Assembly: GCA_036346225.1 (NCBI GenBank)
Contig: JARFIW010001189.1
Location: 1,116,001 to 1,180,000 of the forward strand
DNA length: 64,000 nucleotides
Source: Platerodrilus igneus
Taxonomy: Eukaryota; Arthropoda; Insecta; Coleoptera; Lycidae
Direction of reading: 5' to 3'
Both the position numbers and the translations under genes were made by a program. Below the pieces are notes generated by a model that was given only the letters and a program-made list of their open reading frames with translations, was not told the origin of the DNA and ran no database searches. Of the stretch, positions 33,644-45,948 are shown one piece after another (the first letter of the stretch is position 1; the number at the start of each line of letters is the position of its first letter).

Positions 33644-34171
33644 ACGCAGGCTATGGGGAGCACTGCGTGTTGTAGAATAGCAGGCTATGGAGAGCGCGGC
33701 TCATTTAAGGGTTTGTAGGCTATGGGAAGCATTGCAAGGTGATTCCTTAGGCGAGCGCTAACGAATTTGTCACTGACTGACAGACTGACAGAATTGCAGT
33801 TGACTATATCAAAGTACACGAGCTGGAAATAGATCAAACTAAGAATCGCGAGAAATTCTAACTCATTTTTTGTGCTACTTAAAAATCTGTACTTTCATTG
33901 GACAAACTAAGTTTGGAGATTATTTTACATTCAAAACTCGAAATACACAATTCCATTGGTTAAAGACATCATTAACGTTTTTCAACACAGGAAGAATAGA
34001 AAATGGAAGTGCATAAATAAAATTTCAAATTCTTTGGAAGACATTAGTTAGTGCTCACCATAGCATAAAGAATCACCTTGCAGTGCTCTCCATAGCCTAC
34101 AAACCCTTCAACAAGCAGCACTCTCCATAGCCTGCTATTCTACAACACGCAGTGCTCCCCATAGCGTGCGT
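33644..34171. mobile_element. Fold-back (inverted repeat) element with about 106-bp arms
   Basis: The left arm 33644-33749 is the reverse complement of 34066-34171 with scattered mismatches. Shared words include AATCACCTTGCA, CATAGCCTACAAACCCTT, CCTGCTATTCTACAACACGC and AGTGCTCCCCATAGC. The 316-bp spacer (33750-34065) is unrelated AT-rich DNA. Each arm itself contains three repeats of GTGCTCYCCATAGCCTGC. The left end interrupts the RNase H fragment and the right arm merges into the array that follows. No target duplication was evident. It could be a MITE/fold-back transposon or the palindromic edge of the satellite array. Confidence 0.75.
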
Positions 34172-34656
34172 GTCCTCCGACGGTGACGCTGTCCGACACC
34201 GTATCTAGGGCACGTCATTCTAATTCATCAATCCATAGTTAACAAACTATATATGAACGTTAAGCTCCGTTCCATACTTCGCCGACAAGTCGTTATTGTG
34301 ATTGCATCTGTCAACTCTACCACCGAGACGACATCCCCGTAGAGGTATCAATACCACGAAGCCTGCCGAAGAGTTCAGAAGACAACCGAGACCTTCTGAA
34401 CCCCCTAAACATGTATATATTGTAAATTAGTAGTTTTTAGTTTCATATCATAATACTTTGTAACGTAATGTTGACCCACAATTAAACCACGAAGCCTTCC
34501 GAAGAGATCCGAAGACCACCGAGGATGTCTAGACCTCTTTGAACTGTACATATTTCCTAACTATTGTTGTTCAAGTTTGCACTGGGCTTTATACACAACT
34601 TCCGAAGCATTCCGAAGAAAGCCGAAGACTACCGAAAACTTATACGCCACGTTTAA

Positions 34657-34704
<48 letters not shown>

Positions 34705-36430
34705 TTAATCAGTGTTTAAGTTTATTTCTGGTTTTACAAGCAACCATGAAGCCATCCGAAGATCACCGAAGACTTCCGAACTGCTCAAACTGTTCAAATC
34801 ATTCAAATTCATATTTATTTCCATGTATTTATAAACTTATAATTATTTTTGCTTGTAATTATTAAACAAGTAATCAAGCCACGCCTACATGCTTTCAGAC
34901 GCCTCCCACTCGAACGATTACAATTTAGTGCTAACCACAGCTTAAGGAATCATTTTGCAGTGCTCTCCATAGCCTGCGTCAATCCATAGTTAACAAACCA
35001 CGTATGAACGTTAAGCTCCGTTTCATACTTCACCGACAAGTCATTATTGTGATTGCATCCGTCAAACTCTACCGCCGGTACGACATCCCCGTAGAGGCAC
35101 CACGAAGCCTACCGAAGAGTTCAGAAGATAACCGACGACCTTCTGAACCCTCTTTTCTTTTATATATTATAAATTAGTAGTTTTTAATTTCATATCATAA
35201 TTCTTTGTAACGTAATGTTGACCCACAATTAAAACACGAAGCTTTCCGAAGGGATCCAAAGACCACCAAAGGTGTCTGGACCTCTTCAAACTGTACATAT
35301 TTCCTAACTATCGTTGTTCAAGTTCGCACTGGGCCTCATAAACAACTTCCAAAGCATTCGGAAGAAAGCCGAAGACTACCGAAGGTCTATATCCGTTAAA
35401 CTATCCATACATTCATTTAATCAGTGTTTAAGTTTATTTCGGGTTTCACAAGCAACCATGAAGCCATCCGAAGATTACCGAAGACTTCTGAACTGCTCAA
35501 ACTGTTCAAATCATTCAAATTGATATTTATTTTCATGTATTTATGAACTTATAATTATTTTTGCTTGTAATTATTAAACAAGTAATCAAGTCAAGCCTAC
35601 ATGCTTTCAGACGCTTCTCACTCGAACGATAACAAGTTAGTGCTCACCATAGCTTAAGTAATCACCTTGCAGTGCTCCCCATAACCTGCATATGCTCCGA
35701 CGGTGACGCTGCCCGACGCCGTACCAAGGGCACGTCATTCTAATTCATCAATCCGTAGTTAACAAACCACGTATGAACGTGAAGCTCCGTTTCATACTTC
35801 ACCGACTAGTCGTTATTGTGATTGCATCCGAAAAACTTTACCACCGGGACGACATCCCCGTAGAGGCACCACGACCACAAAGCCTGCCGAAGAGTTCAGA
35901 AGACAACCGAAGACCTGAACCCTCTATATTTGTATATATTGTAAATTAGTAGATTATAAGTTCATATAATTTCATATCATAATTCTTTGTAACGTAACGT
36001 TGACCCACAATTAAAACACGAAGCCTTCCGAAGAAATCCAAAGACCACCGAAGGTGTCTGGACCTCTTCAAACTGTACATATCTCCCAATCATCGTTGTT
36101 CATGTTCACACTGGGCCTCATAAGCAACTTTCGACCCCTTCCGAAGAAATCCGAAGACATACACCGCGTTAAACTGCACATACATTCATTTAATCAGTGT
36201 TTATGTTTATTTCTGGTTCCACAAGCAACCTTAAAGCCATCCGAAGACTTCCGAATATTACCGAAGACTTCTGAACTGCTTCAAACTATTAAACCATTCA
36301 AATATTAACTATTTCATGTTTATTTTCATGTATTTATGAACTTATAATTATTTGTGCTTGTAAGTATTAAACGAATAATCAAGCCAACCCTACATGCTTT
36401 CATACGCCACCCACCCGAACGATAACAAGT
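34172..36430 (+). repeat. Hierarchical tandem array, about 0.75-kb unit, three copies
   Basis: Anchors ATGAACGTTAAGCTCCG at 34253, 35004 and (as ATGAACGTGAAGC) 35773 give periods of 751 and 769 bp; AGTGTTTAAG at 34711, 35423 and 36196 agrees. Each long unit contains four smaller blocks of roughly 115-190 bp, each starting near CACGAAGCC or AACTTCCGAAG and packed with CCGAAGA words, followed by an AT-rich tail often with AACTGTACATAT. The boundary of each long unit carries the GTGCTCYCCATAGCCTGC word of the fold-back arms (34067, 34953, 35670). Short frames encoding KPSEDHRRL/KPSEDYRRL recur only because the DNA repeats; I do not call them genes. Confidence 0.88.
34661..34700. repeat. (AT)n microsatellite inside the first array unit
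   Basis: About 40 bp of alternating AT, present in the first long unit at the place where the other two read TCCATACATTCATT or ACATACATTCATT. It therefore expanded after the unit was duplicated. Confidence 0.95.
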
Positions 36431-38269
36431 AGCGTCAAGGGCAGAAACAGATATTCAAATATCCAAATCACATACAAATCCATTTTGATTAAAATTTGGA
36501 TTATAAAACTTTAAATGTAAGCTAGCAATTTGTATTCAAAATCAATTTTTATAATTCACTGTATGTTTAAAAAAAAAGTGATATGTGATTGCAGTATTTC
36601 CTCAAAAACCTGTCATGTCTAATTTATCGTAGACAACAATGTAGTACAGGTTAAATTCACGATGACAAGCAATACAATTATTCTGCTTAACCCCTCCACA
36701 CTTTAAACCTATCGTACTTCTGCTGAATAGGAGACAGTTCAATACATTATAATGGAGACAAGCAACTAAAGAGTTCTTGTGCCTGTCAGTAACAGCTTGA
36801 GCTGGGTAGAGTGTTAGAACTATTTCACATATACGTGCAGTTGAATGCAAACTATGGTATATTATAGTGTTAGTAAGTGGCACTATAGAGAGCCACAGCG
36901 CACTAACCTCGAAGCAATTATGATTAAACTTGAAATATGTAAAGCTGCAACGTTTGTATGGAACTTTTCAATTAAGGCAAAGGCGTTCTAAGTAGCTACC
37001 AAAAATATTATATTAAGGAATAGAATTCAAAGTTATCTTTTTTCATGAAAAACCACGCGCCTTACAAAACTTAAAAAGGTTTCAAGTACGTGCTCAATAA
37101 GCCGGATAAACTCCAAGTATTTATTTCTAACAAAAATTTTCTTCCAATTAAAATCAGTAATCCAAAAAACAAGAAACTGTTTATTTCTTAAACAATTGTT
37201 TTCGTACGTATAGTCAAAGATATCTTATCAGCTGAGTCAACTTATGAATTTGATAATTTGTTTTACCAATTGTTACATACAGCTGTGGTCCCATAAAATC
37301 TAGCCGGTAATCCGCATAGAAACTCGGTGAAATATCTCACTAACGATTCAGTGTTTCGATAAGGTAACAAAAACCTCGACTGAAAATGGTTACCGACTAA
37401 CCTATAGTAGGAAAGATGGTGTAAGTGTTCAAAGAAAGTCGTGGAATATTTTGTGTAGGAAACGTCCGTCTGGACCAAGAGCTTGACAAAAAACCTTCCC
37501 TCCATAAAACCAATCAAAATAATCTTTTGCAGAATTCGGACAAATAAATTAAGAATGAATATTAAAATTACGTTCATTATTTTCCTCTAGCTAGCATGTG
37601 TAACATTATCTTACTGAAACATTAACTTGAACCAGAAAAAAGGGTTGTACCATTTTTTGAATCTGTATTATATAACGTGTGAAAGTTTTTCGTTCTAAAA
37701 CGTTAATGTCATAGACACCACCGTTATATATTATTAATTAAAACAAATGAATAATAAAACTGCAATAACTTAGAATACAAAGCTGATGTGAAATCGTTTC
37801 CAACCTTAAAACCGCCTTAATAAATTTGACAACTTTTGAGTATAACTAACGTAGGATTACCAAAATAATCCTTCCTTAGATTGTAACAATTTTAATATTT
37901 TACTATGCGTGTCACGAAGAAGTATTAATTAAATTAAAAGCTTAGAACAAAGCTCCGCGCGTTGTGCGGCAGTGTAACCGATTTTAATTATTTTAAACGT
38001 ACTAATTAAACAATTAAGCTGCTAGAATTAAAAATATCAGGTAGTTAATTGCACAGGGTAAGTTGTAATTAACTACTTAATATTTATATATTTAATACTT
38101 GGCTTATAGCCGTAATTTTGAGCGTCGCTTGCTGTCTATATCTGACATAAGTTAAAAACTTAACACTGTCAGATATGATTGACAAAAATGCCAAACGTAA
38201 TTGAAAGTTAGGTCTATGTATGGTTGTGTACATGATTTAGATTTGTAAATTTTCCAATTGTTGTCACCT
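36431..38269. other. AT-rich spacer, no recognised gene
   Basis: Nothing assignable. The longest frame is a 104-codon minus-strand one (37263-37577), hydrophobic near its start (MNVILIFILNLFVRILQKII) and unrecognised; it lacks upstream features, so I do not call it. A perfect AACTTAACACTGTCAGATAT / ATATCTGACATAAGTTAA hairpin-like pair lies at about 38137-38178. Confidence 0.5.
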
Positions 38270-38342
38270 GTCCCGGTGGCATAATTGGAAAACGCATAGG
38301 CCCGGAAAGCCTAAGATACAGGTTAAAACCCTTTCCGGAAAC
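38270..38342 (+). other. tRNA-like sequence, probable tRNA pseudogene or SINE head
   Basis: TGGCATAATTGG (38277-38288) fits the A box. A perfect 5-bp anticodon stem TAGGC/GCCTA (38297-38301 and 38309-38313) encloses a 7-nt loop CCGGAAA with GGA in the anticodon position. GGTTAAAACCC (38321-38331) is a degraded B box. The T stem has 4 of 5 pairs and the acceptor stem 5 of 7 (mismatches at pairs 1 and 3). Position 33 is C instead of the invariant T, and the 4-nt variable loop would not suit a tRNA-Ser. So it is tRNA-derived but not a functional gene. Confidence 0.5.
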
Positions 38343-38483
38343 ATATTTTCCATATTTTAATTAGTAGCTGGATTTGAAATTATCATTTGGGCTTTGCATA
38401 AAAATCTACGTTATTATTTCATCTTATTATCTGTAATTCTGTAATACGTTAGTATTTATCAACCTACATTGTGTAATTAACTA

Positions 38484-38485
<2 letters not shown>

Positions 38486-38556
<71 letters not shown>

Positions 38557-40585
38557 CTCAAATTTAGACCAGGGTAGAAAATTAATTAACGACATTAAAT
38601 AATTATAATCACCGTGTATAAGGACGCTTTCTATAAAAGAAGCAGAATTAAAATCCTCAACGTGTATTTAATTTAATTGTTCCAAGAAACAAATAGAAAT
38701 TACGTGCAAAATTTATATTAATTAATTCAATTTTTAAGTAATGGGTATTAAACAAAGTGTACAAATAATAAATTAATATTTAGTGCGTATTCGCTAAAAA
38801 TTAAAGGGTAGAAGTCAATGCCATTCATTATTATTTTAGTTGGAGTTAATTGAACCATTATTAATAATATAATAAGCATAAAAGCCTGTGAAAATCCAAG
38901 GTTAAAATACCATGAAACAAAAGCTCTGAGAATTATATTAAAACGTTAATTAGGAGCACACACCTGCGTATTTTTAAAAGTCAATTTCAGTTTAATTGGT
39001 TTGGATAAAGATGAAAATTCTGCGTATATTGGAAACGGTCGGATAAACCGTAGCTTATATTAACGGGAAGGCTAGATACGGGGTTATTTAACTCAAATAA
39101 GAATACACGTGGACTGAAATAACCGATAGTAAAGAGTATCGATTTGCACCACTAGGAGCAAGTTAGAAAAAGACAGATAAAATGCGCAAGGTAGAGACAC
39201 AGATAATAAAAGGCGTGATTTGAGCAACGTCATGAGGAAATGATTGGTTGAAATAAGTTGCAGATATGAGGTGTAAACGTAACGATTTCTATACAAAATT
39301 AATTAGTGTTCTCGGACGTGTTTGCGAGCCGTGTGGAAATTCTTAGATTTTCAACTGGCGCGTGTGCAAATTTTTAGAATCGCTGTGCCGGACTGTCGAA
39401 AAGGGAACATAGTATGCGAAATTCTGAAAACTGGCCGTCGCGGGACAAAACCGACGTACAGGCGAGCTATTATATAAACCCGGACTTTAAACAGTTTTGC
39501 TCTCTTAGATTTTCGATTTTGATTCAATACTTTAAACAGTTTGCTCTTATATTTTGGTGATTATTGAATACTTTAAAACAGTTTGCTCTTTACGTGCTAC
39601 GATACAAGTTACTATGCATTAGTGCACTTAGAAAAGAAGATACAAGGTAATAAAGTCTAGTTATATTTGCGAGTATTACTGTACCAATTATCCAAATTTG
39701 TAACGATAAATGAATAAACAAAAGTAGGCAGTTTTGGGGTATAGCGTGAAAGAATTAGGAATTTCTTTGCTATTTTTCGGGGGTGTTAATAATCAAATGT
39801 TATTCGTAATCGTGATTGGATCCACAAAACAAGATTTTGATATACTAAGACGAGTTCCTGAGAAGCTCTGAAACAACTTTAGATGAATGGTGGTGTAGAA
39901 AATTTTAAAAGCGTTCAGAATCAGAAGCCGTAAACATAACCCAGTTGGAATGGTGTGATTAACAAAGGACGATGTACATTGGAGCCACGAGTGCATTAAC
40001 CTTCAGGTAACTTATGCTTTGTTGTTCGATTTTTGATGTTTTGGTGTGTGTTAAATAACTTTATAATTTGTTTGCCAAAAAATGGACAGTAGTGAATTTG
40101 TACAAACAACAAATTTTTAATTTTAAGGTAAAATTTGCTTGTTTAAGTAAAAAGGAGTATTTAGCAGTTTATGGTTTTGATTATGATGAAAATTTGGGGC
40201 TGTCTTTGAGCTCAATTAGACTAACCTGTTTGATTAACGTAAAGGGGTGGGAGATGCTCCCTTTGTACTCAGAATCAGGTCTGCAAATATTGTTAAATTA
40301 ATTAGTAGGCATCCTGCAAGGACTTTAATTCTGGATGCAAATTAAAACTGATGACAAATTTAAGCTTGAAATTTTATGATACTGAAATTTATGCTACAAT
40401 TTAATTTTGAAATTTTAATGTATTATGAATATTGATGTAAATAGAGTTAACGTTGAGGTTTGTAGTAGGAATGTGTTTGTTTTTTTTATGAATGAGGATG
40501 AAAGTTATAACTAGGTGAGCAGCCGAGGCGGAAAGAGTAAAGAGGCGATTATCAGAAGAGATTCAACAGGATGAGAATCACAGCA
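38486..40585 (+). repeat. Long LTR-like repeat, copy 1, with 5' (AT)n tract
   Basis: An (AT)n tract (38486-38554) leads into TTACTCAAATTTAGACCAGG. The roughly 2-kb unit recurs at 42545-44370 (same strand) and 46532-48696 (opposite strand). Internal landmarks shared by copies: TATATAAA (39471-39478) followed by three roughly 50-bp repeats of ACTTTAAACAGTTTGCTCT; CGGGGGTGTTAATAATCAAA (39779); and TTCAGGTAACTTATG (40003-40017), a good splice-donor match. The unit ends AATCACAGCA (40585), then AATCT and TGGTGCCAAATTCGAGAGG, which resembles a Lys-type PBS. Inference: a long LTR with its own promoter, though its start lacks the usual TG. No coding frame is convincing. Confidence 0.65.
39471..39478 (+). 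promoter_or_regulatory. TATA box of the LTR-like repeat (copy 1)
   Basis: TATATAAA, conserved in copy 2 (43383-43390) and as TATATA in copy 3 (minus strand, about 47668-47674). It is followed in each copy by the same triplicated 50-bp stretch, so it is the likely core promoter of the repeat. Confidence 0.55.
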
Positions 40586-40732
40586 AATCTTGGTGCCAAA
40601 TTCGAGAGGTTCGAATATCTTTTTTTACTCTGGTGAGGATTTTTGTAGGTTTCACAGCAAACTATGACGCCCAATCTGTGGGGCTCGAATGTTTTTTAGA
40701 GAGGACCATTCACCTGTTGACGAGAATCACAG

Positions 40733-40766
<34 letters not shown>

Positions 40767-42542
40767 TTATAAAGGTTTATTACTCCACCCCTCCGCCCTA
40801 ATATTTATTTTTTTATATATATAATTTAATTTTACTTTTGTTTATTTATAAATTCTGATACACGACTTTTGTCGTCGCCCCTAATTTTAGTATTCAATGA
40901 ATGATTCCTATATGATGTGTTTTAGCAAAGTTTGGTTGGTTATCTATTTAACTGTTTACTATATTTTATGCCTCGACTATATGAAACCTTTATCTCAGGG
41001 CGTTCACCTACTCACCGTGGGTTCAATCGTGAGTAGATGTGCACTGCCCAACCAAACTGCACACTCGTTTGTTTTACCACTTTTTATATGGAATTATTTA
41101 CTGTGTATGCCAAATTTTACTGATCAATGTTGCTTGGTGCCAAATTAATTTATGTATACAATTTCTGACTTATCTGACGTTTTAAGATATTTCACGGTAC
41201 TCACCTGAATTATACAGCGCTGCTGCCTTCTTTAAATGTTGCTGGCTCAAGTTCTTATTCGCCGTACGCGCCTTTACAAGGATTCACAATCACTGATGAT
41301 CCTGCGTATCGCTTCCAGGTGTCTTAAGATAATTTTGCTGACCCCAAATCTGAAATAATTTACCCTAATTTTAGAATTTTGAATAAACCGTAGTATTTAC
41401 TTCCCCTGCGTTAATCCTTCCGTGTTCCCTTGATTTCTGCGTTGATTCTTCCCTGTACTTTGCTGCTCTCCTGTATTCTCTCTGCGTGCTCCAATTAATC
41501 CTTTCGTCTTTCCGTAGTCAATCCCAAACCTATCCTGCCGTCCTGTTCCAATTCAATCTATGCCCTGCTATACTTCAATGTCCACTCTATGTCCTACTGC
41601 CGTTAATCTTTATCCAAATCACTCCAAAATTATTAATATCGTCGTTGCTTTGCCGTCGCTTTGTATTACCACTCGAATCTCCTACTGCCTTTTAACCAAT
41701 CGTTCCAATTCCAATACCAATCTCGTTCAAATCTAACTAAATATCCGTTACTTCCCGTCGCACTATAAACACTCTTAATATTCTCCAATTATCGTCGCTT
41801 TTATAACACCGATGTTTCTTATACCTTCACTTTACTAAATCATACTATGTAAACTCAAAAACATTTATTTTATTCAAATATTATACAACTTTAACGCAGG
41901 TTTGCAAAACACGTCTTTTTACTAAAAGAAATCGAAATAGAATCCCCTTATTTACTTCGCTAGGCAATAAGCACAACAAAACTAGCTTACTTAATCACAT
42001 TTTAAAAGCATAAAACTATCCAATAACAACTTTTCTTTTCTCTAGTGTCACAAATACCTTAACTATAGTCTTTACATACAATTCTAATTTCTACCATTGG
42101 TCCTAAACACTTCACAATTCTCCAATTATATTTTATATTTCTATTCACTTATAATTTTGAATTTACAATTCGTCCAAAAGTTGATTCTACTTAAATGAAA
42201 AGCCAAAATAATTCACACAAGACCTGGACGCTTGGTTGATTGTAGATATCCGTAGACGCGTCCGGTTTTCCGACGGCAAATATACTTTCAATGGCTTATA
42301 AATTTTCAACTTAGTATAAAACCTTGAGTACCGTGCATTGTATCAACGTCATTAAGTCATCTTGTTTACCTTTTGGCACATACGTTTCAAACTAAAATGG
42401 TAAATACTTTAGCATATGTAAAGTACGGCAAAATATAGTTTTTAACTTACTGGATCTGATATATGAATTATGTCGTTTGGCATACACCCTTTTTAACACA
42501 AATCTACTCTTAGAAGCCTTGTACCCCCCCCCTTTTACATTT

Positions 42543-42544
<2 letters not shown>
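40586..42544 (+). other. Putative leader/internal region after LTR-like copy 1
   Basis: CACAGCA occurs three times with a 74-75 bp period (40579, 40653, 40728). The first is followed by TGGTGCCAAATTCGAGAGG (40591) and the second by TGACGCCCAATCTGTGGGGC (40665), the latter clearly Lys-PBS-like, so the LTR/PBS junction appears duplicated. The third runs into (AT)n (40735-40764). Further on are TGGTGCCAAATT (41140) and a pyrimidine-rich, loosely repetitive stretch (41400-41800) with recurring CTGCCGT and CCAATT words. No gag or pol motif is present. Confidence 0.5.
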
Positions 42545-42582
<38 letters not shown>

Positions 42583-44370
42583 CTCAAATTTAGACCAGGG
42601 TAGAAAATTAATTAACGACATCAAATAAATTTAATCACCCTGTATAAAGAAACAAATAGAAATTACGTGCGAAATTTATATTAATTAATTCAATTTTTAA
42701 GTAACGGGTATTAAACAAAGTGTACAAATAATAAATAATATTTAATTGGTATTCGCTAAAAATTAAAGGGTAGAAGTCAATGCCATTCATTATTATTTTA
42801 ATTGGAGTTAATTGAACCATTAGTAATGTATAATAAGCATAAAAGCTCGGAGAATTATATTAAAACGTTCATTAGGAGCACACACCTGCAAACTTTTAAA
42901 TGTCAAAGTTCTAATAGATTTGAATAGATAAACATGCAGCTTCTACGTATATTGGAAACGGTCCGATGTTTTAGCAGGAAATGCTAGATGAGGGGTTATT
43001 TTACTCAAGTAAGAATCCACGCGGATCCACGCAGATAGTAAAGAATATCAATTTGTACCACTCAGACCAGGGTAGAAAGGGATGGATAAAACGCGTAAAG
43101 CAGAGACACTGATAATAAAGGCGTGATTTGTGAAGCTTCACTAGGGCTACGTTTGGTTGAAATAAGATGCAAACATGAGAGGGGAAAGCATAGCAGTTGG
43201 TGTGTAAAATTAATTAGTCGTTCTCGGACTTGTTGCGAGCCGTGTAGAAATTTCTTAGATTTTCAACTTGGACGTGTGCAAATTTAGTAGAATCGCTGTG
43301 CCGAGCCATCGAAAGGGAAAATAGAACGCGAAATTTTAAAAATTGTCCGTTGCGGGACAAATTCGACTTGCAAGCGGGCCATTATATAAACCCGTGTTAA
43401 TAGGAGTTTTTCTCTCTTAGATTTTTGATTTTATTCAATACTTTAAACAATTTTGCTCTTTATTTTTTTGATTATTCGATACTTTAAGTAGAATACGTGG
43501 TGATTACGTGCTACAATAAAAGTTATTAGTACACTTAGAGAAGATACAAGGTAATAAAGTCTAGTTATATTTGCTAGTATTACTGTACCAATTATCCAAA
43601 TTAGTAACGATAAATAAATAAATAAAAGTAGGCCGTTTTGGATATAGCGTGAAAGAATTATGAATTTCTTTGCTATTTTTCGGGGGTGTTAATAATCAAA
43701 TGTTATTCGTAAACGTGATTGGATCCACAAAACAAGATTTAGATATACGTAGATGAATTCCTGAGAAGCCCTGAAACCTTTTTAGACGAATGGTGGTGTA
43801 CAAAAATTTTAAAAGCGGTCAGAATCTGAAGCCGTAAACATAAACCAGCTGGAATGGTGAATTAACAAAGGACGATGTACATTGGAGCCACGAGTGCAGT
43901 AACCTTCAGGTAACTTATGCTTTGTTTGTTCAATCTTTGATGTTTTGGTGTGTGTTGAATATCTTTATAATTTGTTTGATAAAGATGGACAGTAGTAAAT
44001 TTGTATAAACAACAAATTTTTAATTTTAAGGTAAAATTTTCTTGTATAAGTAGAAAGGAGTATTTATCAGGTTTATGTTTTTGATTATGATGAAAATGTG
44101 GGTCTGTCTTTGAGCTCAATTAGACTAACCTGTTAAATTAACGTAAAGTGGCGGGAGATGCTCCCTTTTATTCAGACTTAGGTTAACTTAATTAGTATGC
44201 ATCCTACAAGGACTCTAATTCTGGATGCAAATTAAAATGATGACAAATTTTAACTTGAAATTTTATGATGCTGAAATTTATGCTGAAATTTAGTTTTGAA
44301 ATTTTAATGTATTATGAATATTGATGTAAATAGAGTTAACGTTGATGTTTGTGGTAGGAATGTGTTTGTG
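42545..44370 (+). repeat. Long LTR-like repeat, copy 2 (3' end missing)
   Basis: Same order of landmarks as copy 1: (AT)n (42545-42581), TTACTCAAATTTAGACCAGG, TATATAAA (43383-43390), CGGGGGTGTTAATAATCAAA (43681), CCTTCAGGTAACTTATG (about 43905) and the AATTTTAATGTATTATGAAT block (44298). Homology stops near 44369, right after GGTAGGAATGTGTTTGTG, about 100 bp before the CACAGCA end seen in the other copies. It lacks an internal block present in copy 1 (about 38630-38680). If copies 1 and 2 were the two LTRs of one element, its interior (40586-42544) would be non-coding. Confidence 0.7.
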
Positions 44371-45901
44371 ACTATAGTCATAATTAATTTAAGGAATGAA
44401 AAGCACTTTAGAATATTTAATTAAATAAACAATTTGGCAAGTCCTAAAACAACGTGGACGGAAGCTGATATACAATACGCATCAATAATGCATCATCATT
44501 ATGCTAAGAGTCTCAATTGAATAGCAAGTTTAAAAAATGCGTAATAGAAAACGCATATAATTTAATACATAAATTATATTAAGAATACGTGACCAAAAAA
44601 GAAAAATCCAACACCTGATAAATTCAAAATAAACACAACATAGTATTAATGCAAAGTTCATCAAATTTATTGTACAAACAATAATTTACGTGAACGAGAA
44701 ATGAGAAAATTCAAGAATGCATTAACTTGAAGTAATACGTGCTGAAAGCAGTGTATTAATTTTGTGTATATAACAAAATTCCATAGAAATACCCAAAACC
44801 TTGTAGGTAAAAATCACGTACAATAGCGTAATCGTTGAACTCTGTGCTTGTCAATAGATAGGCGATCCTTTTAAATACGACGGAATTTATAAAAAAAAAA
44901 CCAGTTTAACATGAATTAAGGCATATCCCACATCACCTAGAAAAAAGTATTTACGTGAATGAATTAGAAGTGATTTTTAAGTAATAAATTGTACAATGGT
45001 AATAGTGAAAAATTGAATGAGGTTAGTCATTTTAATCCTCATAAAACGTAAGTAACCAAAGGTTATTTTAAATTAAATTCTAATATCAACACTAATAAAA
45101 TGACTCTGAATAATTACTGGATCCGATGTGGAAATTTAACAATTATTTAACTCAATTATTAATCACTGGATTTGACCAGGAAGTTTAGCAAAGCCGATGA
45201 AATCATTCATAAATTAATTAAAAAAAGCTGTACCAAGAGAAATCCACACCATATCTAAATTTGACGTTGGGACTATATAAATCAATAAGCTGAATACGGG
45301 AGCAGTTGGAACAGGGACTGATTCGAGCTTGAAACAACAGGTTAGTCAATCTGAATATTTTGTTCTTTTGTTTGAGAATATTTCGTTGTATTCTAATTTG
45401 AATAATTTAAATATTGCTTTCATGAAAACTTTATGTGAGGCTCAACAAAGATCGTTTTTAGTACACGTTATAAATTACGTAAAATTTGAAGGAAGTTTAA
45501 TGAACGTTTATGGGTCTTCAGATAATAATAATAAAGGTGATTTTTCCTGGCTTTTTGATTAATTTTGGGAATGATGAGTATTGCACGAATTTTTATTTAA
45601 TTATTAAAAGGAAGTTCTATTTAGAAAATTCTTAAACGTTACATACAATGTAAATATTTTTGAGAATATTATAGTAATTGTGCTTAATGGTGTTTTAGCT
45701 TAAAGAAACAGGAAGTAGAGATAAAAGGTAAATTTAAAGTCTTTGTTGTCGTATTCTCACAACCTCCGTGCGTGGTTAAAACTGAGCTAACCGAGGTATT
45801 CAAAATTAAAATTAAAAATTAAAAATTGACGAAAAGAAAATTTTAAACTTTTTATTTCACAAAAAGGGGGCACAGGGTTATTGCAACTACATCACAACAA
45901 A
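44371..45901. other. Unassigned, possibly another LTR-like segment
   Basis: Contains CTATATAAAT (45272-45281) about 60 bp before AACAACAGGTTAGT (45340), a TATA-plus-splice-donor layout reminiscent of the neighbouring LTR-like repeats. A 77-codon frame follows (45329-45562) but only its second half starts with ATG, and I do not recognise it. TTTGTTGTCGTATTCTC and AAACTGAGCTAACCGAGG (45746-45800) are matched near 57343-57395, so this is a dispersed repeat. It ends at (AT)n 45902-45946. Confidence 0.4.

Positions 45902-45948
<47 letters not shown>

Noticed and set aside
34539..36308. Recurring short frames with KPSEDHRRL / KPSEDYRRL in each array unit
   Set aside because: Recurrence follows from the DNA repeat; frames differ in length and the third is altered (KPSEDFRIL), with no sign of coding constraint.
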